The position numbers and the translations under genes were made by a program. From Roseiarcus sp049509635 (GTDB lineage Bacteria; Pseudomonadota; Alphaproteobacteria; Rhizobiales; Beijerinckiaceae): DNA of 7,773 nucleotides. Below are positions 1 through 5,134 of the stretch, in pieces (position 1 is the stretch's first letter; the number at the start of each line of letters is the position of its first letter). A model generated the notes under the pieces. The model was not told the DNA's origin. It did no database searches and saw only the letters and a program-made list of their open reading frames with translations. The stretch is taken from assembly GCA_049509635.1 (NCBI GenBank), contig JBEKZS010000179.1, positions 1 to 7,773 on the forward strand. The letters are read 5' to 3'.

Positions 1-581
1 CATGGCGCAAGCACAAGTTCGAGGTGCAGAGAACGATCGACGGCGTCGCGCGCGAGTCCGTATCTCACGAGGTGGACCACGTCGCCCGATTTGCCGCGGG
101 TGTCATCGCGCTCGAAGTCGAGTGGAACAACAAAGATCCCTTCTTTGACCGCGATCTGGATAACTACAAGCGACTTCACGCGGACGGCGCCATCTCGCTC
201 GGCGTCATTGTCACACGCGGGATTTCGCTGCAGGATCGGATGCGAGAAATGGTTCTCCGTTTCGCGATCGAACATGAGGTCGCCGATTTCGCCGACCTTG
301 GAAGAATCGGCCTAAGCCCGACAAAGCGCCAGGTCACAAACATCGAGCGCCGCCGACGAGGGGAAGCGACATTCGCCGAATCCTGGGCATCGGCGTTCGT
401 CGCTGACAAGTTCGGATCGTCCACCACCCATTGGCGCAAGCTGGCCGATCGCGTGCACCGCGGAGTCGGCAACCCCTGCCCCTTGCTGTTGATCGGGCTG
501 CCATCGACATTGGTCACCTTTGGCGAGCCGGCGGCCGTCGTCGAACGATTGATCGAAGAGGGAGAATCCTCAGTCGATTAA
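1..581 (+). CDS. BglII/BstYI-family type II restriction endonuclease (5' partial)
   Basis: This is probably a type II restriction enzyme cutting a GATC-centred site, as BglII and BstYI do. The reading frame is open from base 3 with no stop, so the true start lies to the left; a GTG at 24 is in frame but would cut off family-like sequence (WRKHKFEVQR). The visible part is 192 codons, against about 200-220 residues in known members, so only a short N-terminus is missing. Counting from the first visible codon, the core is Asp25 (HEVD), then EVEWNNKD with Glu38, Glu40 and Lys44, a PD-(D/E)XK-like arrangement, followed by FFDRDLDNYKRLH and a hydrophobic strand ending in VIVTRG, all typical of this family. 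It converges on a methyltransferase gene and overlaps its 3' end by 12 bases, as expected for a restriction-modification pair. The exact recognition sequence cannot be read from the sequence. Family assignment is by motif recognition, not search. Confidence 0.85.
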   Translation, partial: WRKHKFEVQRTIDGVARESVSHEVDHVARFAAGVIALEVEWNNKDPFFDRDLDNYKRLHADGAISLGVIVTRGISLQDRMREMVLRFAIEHEVADFADLGRIGLSPTKRQVTNIERRRRGEATFAESWASAFVADKFGSSTTHWRKLADRVHRGVGNPCPLLLIGLPSTLVTFGEPAAVVERLIEEGESSVD

Positions 582-1232
582 TTCTCTGCCCCGCCCCGCC
601 TGCGAATGATGCGCATACGTCTTCCACGTCGGCTCATAAGCGTCGTCCGCCTGAGCGCCCCAAGTCGTCCAGCCCTTGCGTAAGCCACGGCCGAACAGTT
701 CGAGGTACGGCCCGGGCGAACAGGCCTCGATTACGTCATACTGCTCGTCGGGCTTGCGCGAATGTTCGCGCTTGCGGGTCTGGATCATATTGACCTGGCT
801 GCGGCCCGGCGCAAGCGTGCGCGCGTTCCGGCCACGGACCCCGAACAGGATCATCTCGGTCACGTTGCGAAAGTAGAAGCCGACGCCGCGGCCGTCCGAG
901 CCGCCGTCCTTCCTGATCTTGTGCCAGACCACGTTGGACTTGTAAGCGAATCCCCAAGCGCGCAGCACCGTGAGGCCTTCAGGCAGGAGGGCGTTGGGGA
1001 CCCAGAGGTAGAGATGCGCGACTTCGTCCGCGATGGCGGCGACCGGAAGCGACTCGATGTCGGCGAAGGTCATCGTGCCGTACCGGTTCAGCCGCTTGTG
1101 TTCCGGCGCGACCTTGCCGGTGGAATTCTGGAACCGCCATGGCGGATCGGCGAGGATCGTCTTGAACCGCCGCCCGTTGGCGGCAGCGATGAGTCCGGCC
1201 GACGCGTCCGATATCTCGACCCTGGCTAGCAC
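570..1232 (-). CDS. MT-A70 family (M.MunI-like) DNA adenine-N6 methyltransferase
   Basis: This is the probable modification enzyme of the adjacent restriction system, transferring methyl from S-adenosylmethionine to N6 of adenine. With the GTG start chosen here it is 220 residues. ILADPPW (DPPW at 29-32) is the catalytic motif IV of MT-A70 enzymes. YGTMTFADIESLP (about 51-63), HLYLWVPNALLPEG (73-86), NVVWHKIRKDG (100-110) and the late block SRKPDEQYDVIE...YLELFGR...GWTTWG (158-192) follow the usual MT-A70 order, the last forming the SAM-binding part. An in-frame ATG at 1247 would add five residues (MRRRF), but a perfect AGGAGG lies 6 bases before the GTG and partly inside that ATG reading, so GTG is preferred. 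BglII itself, as I recall, uses a cytosine-N4 methylase, so the pairing with an adenine methylase is worth noting. Modification of the partner's site is inference. Confidence 0.88.
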   Translation of the reverse strand: MLARVEISDASAGLIAAANGRRFKTILADPPWRFQNSTGKVAPEHKRLNRYGTMTFADIESLPVAAIADEVAHLYLWVPNALLPEGLTVLRAWGFAYKSNVVWHKIRKDGGSDGRGVGFYFRNVTEMILFGVRGRNARTLAPGRSQVNMIQTRKREHSRKPDEQYDVIEACSPGPYLELFGRGLRKGWTTWGAQADDAYEPTWKTYAHHSQAGRGRELID

Positions 1233-1238
1233 GAATCG

Positions 1239-1244
1239 CCTCCT
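1239..1244 (-). promoter_or_regulatory. Shine-Dalgarno AGGAGG deciding the methyltransferase start
   Basis: A full AGGAGG on the minus strand sits 6 bases before the GTG at 1232-1230. The competing ATG at 1247-1245 directly abuts it and has no comparable purine-rich site upstream. This favours GTG as the start. Confidence 0.6.
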
Positions 1245-1311
1245 CATTGGTTTCCGATCGTCGGCACCCTAAGCCTCTCGCCGACGCGCGGAAGGACCCG
1301 TCCCCGCGTTC

Positions 1312-1350
1312 TATCGGTTAGTCAGCGCTATCGAACAGAGGACCATATCG
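1312..1350. repeat. Three TATCG words at exact 17-bp spacing
   Basis: TATCG occurs at 1312-1316, 1329-1333 and 1346-1350, an exact 17-bp period (CGATA on the minus strand). The first two copies share CTATCG. The array lies about 80-118 bases upstream of the methyltransferase GTG. It resembles a small iteron or operator array, but the repeated core is only 5-6 bases, so chance is possible and the function is unknown. The rest of the gap 1251-1460 shows no gene, only this and the hairpin at 1403-1420. Confidence 0.35.
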
Positions 1351-1402
1351 TTCACGGTTTGTCCACTACTTTAGCGTGTGCTACGCAATCAGAGCGAGCA
1401 GC

Positions 1403-1420
1403 CGTGGCGTCGGCGCCACG
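1403..1420 (-). terminator. Possible terminator hairpin after the phosphatase gene
   Basis: A perfect 7-bp stem (CGTGGCG/CGCCACG) with a 4-base loop lies 40 bases beyond the stop of the minus-strand phosphatase gene, at the end of the four-gene cluster. There is no U-rich tail on either strand, so it may be a weak or Rho-assisted terminator, or only an RNA 3'-end stabiliser. Confidence 0.35.
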
Positions 1421-1460
1421 CGCGCTCCCACCCCCGGGCGTCCAAGATCGCCCCCCGGCC

Positions 1461-1991
1461 TCACCCCACCTCCAGCCCGAACGGCACGCCCGTCGCGCAA
1501 ACCTCCCCCCGCCCGATCGCCTCGACCGCCCGGCTCATCCGCCCCGCGCGGCCCAGCATCGCGTCGCCGACCGCGACGAGGCGGGCGTTGGGGGTGGCGG
1601 TGGGGGAGGCGGCGCGGAGGGCGAGTGCGATTTCGGCTTCGTCGCGCGCCGGCGCCAGCGCGCAGGCCGCGATGAAGGCGGCCGCGGTCGAGCGGCTGAC
1701 GCCGGCATAGCAATGGATCAGCAGCGGCTCGGCGCGGTCCCAGGCCTCGACGAAGGCGAGGAGGTCGCCGACATGGCGCTCGCCGGGCAGGATGTGGCCG
1801 TCCATCGTCTCGACGATGTCGGACATTGCGATGAACAGATGACGGTCGGGGCGAATCGCGGCCGGACGCACGACCGGCGTGCCGTGATTCAGCAGGGTCA
1901 CCAGCGAACGCGCGCCGGTCGCCTCGACCATCGCGCCGATGCGGTCGAGCGAACAGACGTGCAGGCGCGGCTTGGTCACGGGGGCGATCAT
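1461..1991 (-). CDS. Cysteine-dependent (tyrosine/dual-specificity) protein phosphatase
   Basis: This is a small cytoplasmic phosphatase of the PTP/DSP superfamily, 176 residues, with no signal peptide or membrane segment. The P-loop signature HCxxxxxRS is exact: HCYAGVSRS at residues 93-101, with nucleophile Cys94 and phosphate-binding Arg100. An earlier loop with Asp58 and Asp64 (MSDIVETMDGH) could supply the general acid. ATG 1991 is chosen because the longer open frame (to 2153) reads Arg/Ser-rich non-coding-like sequence that overlaps the HD gene, whereas this ATG lies 16 bases after the HD stop with a purine-rich AGAGAG 8 bases upstream. It is the last gene of the minus-strand cluster. 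The physiological substrate (phosphotyrosine protein, nucleotide or other) cannot be told; the tight link to a nucleotidase and a DNA glycosylase makes a role in nucleotide metabolism possible but unproven. Confidence 0.85.
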   Translation of the reverse strand: MIAPVTKPRLHVCSLDRIGAMVEATGARSLVTLLNHGTPVVRPAAIRPDRHLFIAMSDIVETMDGHILPGERHVGDLLAFVEAWDRAEPLLIHCYAGVSRSTAAAFIAACALAPARDEAEIALALRAASPTATPNARLVAVGDAMLGRAGRMSRAVEAIGRGEVCATGVPFGLEVG

Positions 1992-2007
1992 GGCGGCGGC
2001 TCTCTGG

Positions 2008-2616
2008 TCAGTGTCGGATCGCGGCCTCGTCGAGCTCGGCGAAGCGGCGCAGGAAATCCTCCTGCGCCTGGGCCGGCCGGAGCGGCGCAAGATAGGCGTC
2101 CATCCCGCCCGGCGCGAGCCTCGGCGCGCCGAACAGCTTGTGCGCCTCGGCAAGCGAAAAGCCGGCGAGCGCGGTCGCCTCGAGATAGGCGGCGGCGCGG
2201 TCGGCGTCCTTGATCAGCGCGGCGACGTCAGGCGGCGTCTGCGGCGCGAGGCCGAAACGGATGTGGATCGCCGCGAGCAGCCGCGCCTCCACCGCCTTGT
2301 AGTCGCCGCCCATCACCGCCTTGAACGGCGAGATCATGTCGCCGATCACATATTCGGGCGCGTCGTGCAGCAGGGCGAAGAGATGGGTCCGCCGGTCCGC
2401 CTGCGGCGCTTGTGCGCCGACCAGCGCCTCGACGAGCAGGCAATGCTGGGCCACCGAGAAGATTTCAGCGCCGCGGGTCTGGCCGTTCCAGCGCGCCACG
2501 CGGGCGAGGCCGTGGGCGATGTCGGAAATTTCGATGTCGAGCGGGGAGGGGTCGATCAGGTCGAGCCGCCGTCCCGAAAGCATGCGCTGCCACGCGCGCG
2601 TCGTCCTAGCGGCCAT
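2008..2616 (-). CDS. HD-domain hydrolase, YfbR-like 5'-deoxynucleotidase family
   Basis: This is a metal-dependent HD phosphohydrolase of 202 residues, close to the length of E. coli YfbR (about 199), which dephosphorylates deoxynucleoside 5'-monophosphates. The metal-binding set H...HD...D is present: His58 (FSVAQHCLLVEAL), His84-Asp85 (FALLHDAPEYVIGDMISPFK, a very typical YfbR-type block) and Asp137 (IKDADRAAAYLEA). It is soluble, with no signal or transmembrane segment. The ATG at 2616 overlaps the end of the upstream tag gene by 11 bases, and the phosphatase gene follows after 16 bases, so the three are almost certainly co-transcribed and translationally coupled. The family call is strong; the exact substrate (dNMP, other nucleotide) is inferred from family only. 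The open plus-strand frames across it are GC-driven shadows. Confidence 0.87.
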   Translation of the reverse strand: MAARTTRAWQRMLSGRRLDLIDPSPLDIEISDIAHGLARVARWNGQTRGAEIFSVAQHCLLVEALVGAQAPQADRRTHLFALLHDAPEYVIGDMISPFKAVMGGDYKAVEARLLAAIHIRFGLAPQTPPDVAALIKDADRAAAYLEATALAGFSLAEAHKLFGAPRLAPGGMDAYLAPLRPAQAQEDFLRRFAELDEAAIRH

Positions 2617-3247
2617 GGGACCCGAGCCCGAGCGCCGCGCATTCGGCGTGGCGATGGCAATCGACGAGATGGTCGTTGACCATGCCGGTCGCCTGCATGA
2701 AGGCGTAGACGATCGTCGGGCCGACGAAATTGCCGCCGCGCGCGCGCAGGTCGCCGGCGATCGCCTCGGAGACTTCGCTCTGCGCCGCCATATCGCGCAT
2801 CGTGCGGCGGGCGTTCTGGATCGGCCGGCCGCCGACGAAGCCCCAGAGATGGCGCGCGAAGCCGCCGCTCCGCTCGAGCTCTTCGTAGATGCGCGCGAGC
2901 GCGATCGTCGCCCTGATCTTGGCGCGGTTGCGCACGATGCCGGGATCCTGCATCAGCGCCTCGACCTTGGCCTCGTCGTAGCGCAGGATTCTCTCGGGAT
3001 CGAAACCGTCGAAGGCGGCGCGGAACGAATCGCGCTTGCGCAGGATCGTGATCCACGACAGGCCGGCCTGGAAGCCGTCGAGGATAAGCTTCTCGAACAG
3101 CGCGCGGCCGTCCCATTCGGGAACGCCCCATTCCTGGTCGTGATAGGCGACATAGAGCGGGTCGAGCCCCGCCCACGGGCAGCGGCGCCGCGCGTCGGCG
3201 TGGAAGATCGCGTCGACCTCGCGCGGCGGTCGTTGTTTCTCGGCCAT
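2606..3247 (-). CDS. tag: DNA-3-methyladenine glycosylase I
   Basis: This base-excision repair enzyme removes 3-methyladenine from alkylated DNA, leaving an abasic site. It has 213 residues (E. coli Tag has 187); the extra length is a short N-terminus before the conserved RRCPWAGLDPLYVAYHDQEWG. The structural zinc set of the family is complete: Cys23, His36, His193 and Cys197 (NDHLVDC). Glu52 (FEKLILDGFQAGLSW) matches the base-recognising Glu of E. coli Tag, and GNFVGPTIVYAFMQATGMVNDH is the characteristic C-terminal block. ATG 3247 is chosen over the frame's earlier ATG at 3310 because GGAG lies 6 bases upstream and the extension would overlap the preceding gene and its intergenic hairpin. 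The stop overlaps the HD gene start by 11 bases. The SRAP-domain gene lies 59 bases upstream, which is notable because SRAP proteins act on the abasic sites that glycosylases produce. Confidence 0.95.
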   Translation of the reverse strand: MAEKQRPPREVDAIFHADARRRCPWAGLDPLYVAYHDQEWGVPEWDGRALFEKLILDGFQAGLSWITILRKRDSFRAAFDGFDPERILRYDEAKVEALMQDPGIVRNRAKIRATIALARIYEELERSGGFARHLWGFVGGRPIQNARRTMRDMAAQSEVSEAIAGDLRARGGNFVGPTIVYAFMQATGMVNDHLVDCHRHAECAALGLGSHGR

Positions 3248-3253
3248 GGAACG

Positions 3254-3257
3254 CTCC
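3254..3257 (-). promoter_or_regulatory. Ribosome binding site for tag
   Basis: GGAG on the minus strand, 6 bases before the ATG at 3247, supports this start over the in-frame ATG 63 bases upstream. Confidence 0.5.
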
Positions 3258-3270
3258 GGCTGCTCCGGCT

Positions 3271-3295
3271 CAAATTCGCGCGCCGCGGGAATTTG
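3271..3295 (-). other. Intercistronic stem-loop between the SRAP gene and tag
   Basis: A perfect 7-bp inverted repeat (CAAATTC/GAATTTG) encloses an 11-base GC core that can continue the stem after one G-G mismatch. It lies in the 59-base gap between the SRAP stop and the tag start. No U-run follows, so it is more likely an mRNA processing or stability element, or a partial attenuator, than a full terminator. The role is inference. Confidence 0.4.
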
Positions 3296-3306
3296 GGCAA
3301 GCCGTA

Positions 3307-4002
3307 TCACGCCGCGGGCGATTCGAGCGGCCGCTGCAGCTCCGGTCCCTCGGCGCCGACCCGGTTGACCGCACTGCCGATCGCTATGAGGGCGAGCGCG
3401 TCCTCCGGCGCCGAACGCAGCAGGCCGATCGCCGGCTCGGCGCCGACGCCGTCATTGTCGAGCCACGCCGCGCAATCGGCCGGGGCGAGGATCGCGGGCA
3501 TCCGGTCGGCGATCGGCGCGATCAGGCGATTGGCGGCGATCGTGACGATGCACGCGGTGTCGATCTCCCCGCCGTAGGGATCGATCCAGGTCTCCATCAG
3601 GCCGGCGAAGCCCATCGGCGTGCAATTCCGCCGGCGGACCAGGAACGTCCGCTTCGGCGCGCCGCGCCCGTCGCGCAGCCATTCGTACCAGCCATCGGCG
3701 GGAACCAGGCACCGGCGGCGCCTGACCGCGGCGCGGAAGCTCGGCCGCTCGGTCAGCGTCTCCGCGCGCGCCTTGATCAGCAGCGGGAAATCCGCGGGGT
3801 CCTTCACGAAGCCGGGCAGGAAGCCCCAGCGCGCGAGGCCGAACCGGCGCGTCCGGCCATGCGCGTGGGGCGCCGCCGTGACGATCGCGATCGGCTGGGT
3901 CGGGGCGATGTTGTAGCGCGGCGGGAACGCCGGCTCGTCGCCGTAGGCGAATGCGGCGCGCACCGTCTCGGGCGACGAAATCAGCGCAAATCGTTCAGGC
4001 AT
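3307..4002 (-). CDS. SRAP-domain (SOS response-associated peptidase/YedK-HMCES family) protein with degenerate active site
   Basis: The protein has 231 residues and the SRAP fold markers in order: RF at 4-5, PPRYNIAPTQP (27-37), ARWGFLPGFVKDP (57-69), KARAETL (77-83), RRCLVPADGWYEW (96-108), FAGLMETW (132-139), TIAANRLIAPIADRMPAIL (154-172) and AVNR (211-214). Active SRAP proteins start MCGR, and Cys2 bonds covalently to abasic sites in single-stranded DNA, helped by an Asn, a Glu and a His. Here position 2 is Pro (MPERF), the Asn is Lys77 and the His of the usual H-x-RMP is Ala165; only the Glu (Glu107) remains. The start is well fixed: AAGGGG lies 6 bases upstream and an in-frame TAG 18 bases upstream rules out an MCGR start further up. 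Being first in a cluster with tag suggests a repair-linked role, but covalent abasic-site capture looks lost. Confidence 0.9.
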   Translation of the reverse strand: MPERFALISSPETVRAAFAYGDEPAFPPRYNIAPTQPIAIVTAAPHAHGRTRRFGLARWGFLPGFVKDPADFPLLIKARAETLTERPSFRAAVRRRRCLVPADGWYEWLRDGRGAPKRTFLVRRRNCTPMGFAGLMETWIDPYGGEIDTACIVTIAANRLIAPIADRMPAILAPADCAAWLDNDGVGAEPAIGLLRSAPEDALALIAIGSAVNRVGAEGPELQRPLESPAA

Positions 4003-4008
4003 CGGCGA

Positions 4009-4014
4009 CCCCTT
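4009..4014 (-). promoter_or_regulatory. Ribosome binding site fixing the SRAP start
   Basis: AAGGGG on the minus strand, 6 bases before the ATG at 4002. With the in-frame TAG at 4023-4021 it leaves MPERF as the only credible N-terminus, which matters because Cys2 is the family nucleophile. Confidence 0.6.
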
Positions 4015-4109
4015 GGTAACCTATCTGTCGTAAGTCAGTTGTGGAGAATCGGCTTGTTGGTTATTCGAAGCCGAACGGGCTCCGCTCCGCAACGGGCAGG
4101 ACAAGCACA

Positions 4110-4661
4110 ATGGCGCCGAGAACGTCCAAAGTCCCGGGTCGGCCGCCGTCCTGCGGGTTGGACGAGCGAGCGCGCGCGCCCGACCCGTCCCACGCCGCTC
4201 CTGCGCTCGGCCCCATGGACGATTATCTCGATCACCTCGCCCAGCTCGCGAGGATGGCTTCGCTTCTGGAACGCCTTCCCGACGCCGCGGACGCCATCCG
4301 GCGCTGGCGCTGCGTCGGTGAGGCGGAACGCGGGCCAGAGCCCGCGCCGAAGCCGAACGACGCGATCCTCCAGGCCTATGGCGAGCTCGATCCGCTGATC
4401 AGGCGCGCCTTCGACGCGGTCGTCGCCGGTCTCGACAAGCTCGCCCAATCGGCGGTCGAGCTCTGCGCCCGCACGCCCGACCCGCCGCGCGACAGCGAGA
4501 TCGAGGCCTGCGCCGAGATCGGCGCGGCGATGCGCCAGCTGCTCGAGCGTGCGCTGGCGATCGCGGAATCGGCGAGGCCGCGAAATTCCGCCGCTTTGCC
4601 GACCCGCTATCGCGAATTGCGAATGCGGCGACGGACCGACCGCGCCCAAGGCCTCCAATAG
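4110..4661 (+). CDS. Hypothetical protein, predicted mostly helical
   Basis: I do not recognise this 183-residue protein. Residues 1-35 are Pro/Arg/Ala-rich and probably disordered; from MDDYLDHLAQLARMASLLERL (36 on) it is amphipathic-helix-like. A charged Pro-rich linker (about 71-83) precedes a second helical stretch (84-121, AILQAYGELDPLIRRAFDAVV) and a third (129-155). The tail RYRELRMRRRTDR (167-179) is strongly basic. There is no signal peptide or transmembrane segment. Third-position G/C use and in-frame continuity support real coding from 4215 on. ATG 4110 is preferred because AGGA lies 8 bases upstream; ATG 4215 (148 residues), without a Shine-Dalgarno, is the alternative. It is divergent from the SRAP gene, so both may be driven from the roughly 107-base gap between them, where I could not find a convincing promoter pair. 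Confidence 0.6.
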   Translation: MAPRTSKVPGRPPSCGLDERARAPDPSHAAPALGPMDDYLDHLAQLARMASLLERLPDAADAIRRWRCVGEAERGPEPAPKPNDAILQAYGELDPLIRRAFDAVVAGLDKLAQSAVELCARTPDPPRDSEIEACAEIGAAMRQLLERALAIAESARPRNSAALPTRYRELRMRRRTDRAQGLQ

Positions 4662-4749
4662 CCAGGGCCGCTCCGCGAGCCACGGGGCGTTAACCTATTC
4701 CCCGAACGATGATCGCGCCGCGCGCGAGATCGCCCTATGCTGGCAGGCA

Positions 4750-5007
4750 ATGTTTGTCTCGCCCGATCAATCGCTGCGCGAACTCTCGGATGCGGACGCG
4801 CGCCGGACCGCGCTCGCCTATGTCAGCGAGGCCTTCGCGGAGGCGGTGCTCGACGGCATCGACGTCGAATCCTTCGCCGACGCGGCGCTGTGCGCCGCCT
4901 TTCGCGAACTGGTCGCCGCCTATGGCGAAGAGACCGCGGCGCGTCTCGCCGAACGGCTCGCCGACAGGGTGCGGCACGGCGAGTTTTCGTCCAGCCTCAC
5001 CCAGTAG
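4750..5007 (+). CDS. Small hypothetical acidic protein (85 aa)
   Basis: This is a short, Ala-rich, acidic, predicted all-helical cytoplasmic protein with no membrane segment. Its layout is SLRELSDADARRTALAYVSEA (8-28), then a helix-turn EAVLDGIDVESFADAALCAAF (31-51) and ELVAAYGEETAARLAERL (53-70). I have a vague impression that short alphaproteobacterial proteins of this type (ALAYVSEAF...GID...AAF.ELV..YGE) are common and uncharacterised, but no named family comes to mind. ATG 4750 is the first start that gives a compact protein; AGG lies only 3 bases upstream, so the start is uncertain, and the frame is open further left without a better signal. It lies 88 bases after the preceding hypothetical gene and is followed by an 8-bp hairpin. 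Confidence 0.6.
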   Translation: MFVSPDQSLRELSDADARRTALAYVSEAFAEAVLDGIDVESFADAALCAAFRELVAAYGEETAARLAERLADRVRHGEFSSSLTQ

Positions 5008-5023
5008 GGCCGTGCCCGCCGCA

Positions 5024-5044
5024 TCCGGCGCCGATTGCGCCGGA
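5024..5044 (+). terminator. Terminator-like hairpin after the 85-aa gene
   Basis: A perfect 8-bp stem (TCCGGCGC/GCGCCGGA) with a 5-base loop starts 16 bases after the stop at 5007. It lacks a U-tract, so intrinsic termination is uncertain, but its place just before the acuI promoter suits a transcription-unit boundary. Confidence 0.45.
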
Positions 5045-5045
5045 G

Positions 5046-5060
5046 GCCGTTAACAACGGC
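5046..5060. promoter_or_regulatory. Inverted repeat overlapping the acuI -35 element (possible operator)
   Basis: GCCGTT-AAC-AACGGC is a perfect 6-bp inverted repeat with a 3-base centre that covers the proposed -35 hexamer of the acuI promoter. A bound repressor here would block RNA polymerase. No regulator gene is visible next to it, so operator function is inference. Confidence 0.35.
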
Positions 5061-5078
5061 GCGTCCGCACGCTATGAA
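5050..5078 (+). promoter_or_regulatory. Sigma70-like promoter for acuI
   Basis: TTAACA (5 of 6 to TTGACA) at 5050-5055, a 17-base spacer, and TATGAA (4 of 6 to TATAAT) at 5073-5078. Initiation near 5085 would give a leader of about 50 bases before the ATG at 5135. It is the best promoter match I found in the window. Confidence 0.5.
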
Positions 5079-5134
5079 GGCTGGCCGACGGGCAGGTCAG
5101 TTCGCCTCGCCGCGTCTCATCAGGGAAGCCGCGC

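Noticed and set aside
1251..1460. tRNA, integrase scar or small gene in the gap between the methylase and the phosphatase
   Set aside because: No cloverleaf, no credible short reading frame with a ribosome site, and no matching repeat elsewhere in the window to serve as an attachment site.
1359..2213. Plus-strand open frame of 284 codons opposite the phosphatase
   Set aside because: Pro/Arg/Ala-rich antisense reading over a phosphatase with an exact HCxxxxxRS signature.
3248..3310. Longer tag start at 3310
   Set aside because: It would overlap the SRAP stop and run through the intercistronic stem-loop; the ATG at 3247 has a GGAG at proper spacing.
2321..3577. Long plus-strand open frame (418 codons) opposite tag and SRAP
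   Set aside because: It is the antisense shadow of well-supported minus-strand genes; its translation is Arg/Ala-rich without any family motif, as GC-rich antisense frames usually are.
4003..4109. Possible LexA box (GTTC-N7-GTTC) between SRAP and the divergent gene
   Set aside because: A GTTC occurs at 3991-3994 but no second half lies 7 bases away; no other pair found, so SOS control is not supported by sequence.
4690..4710. CtrA-like half site GTTAACC near 4690
   Set aside because: There is no second TTAA at the expected spacing; a single half site is too common to claim.
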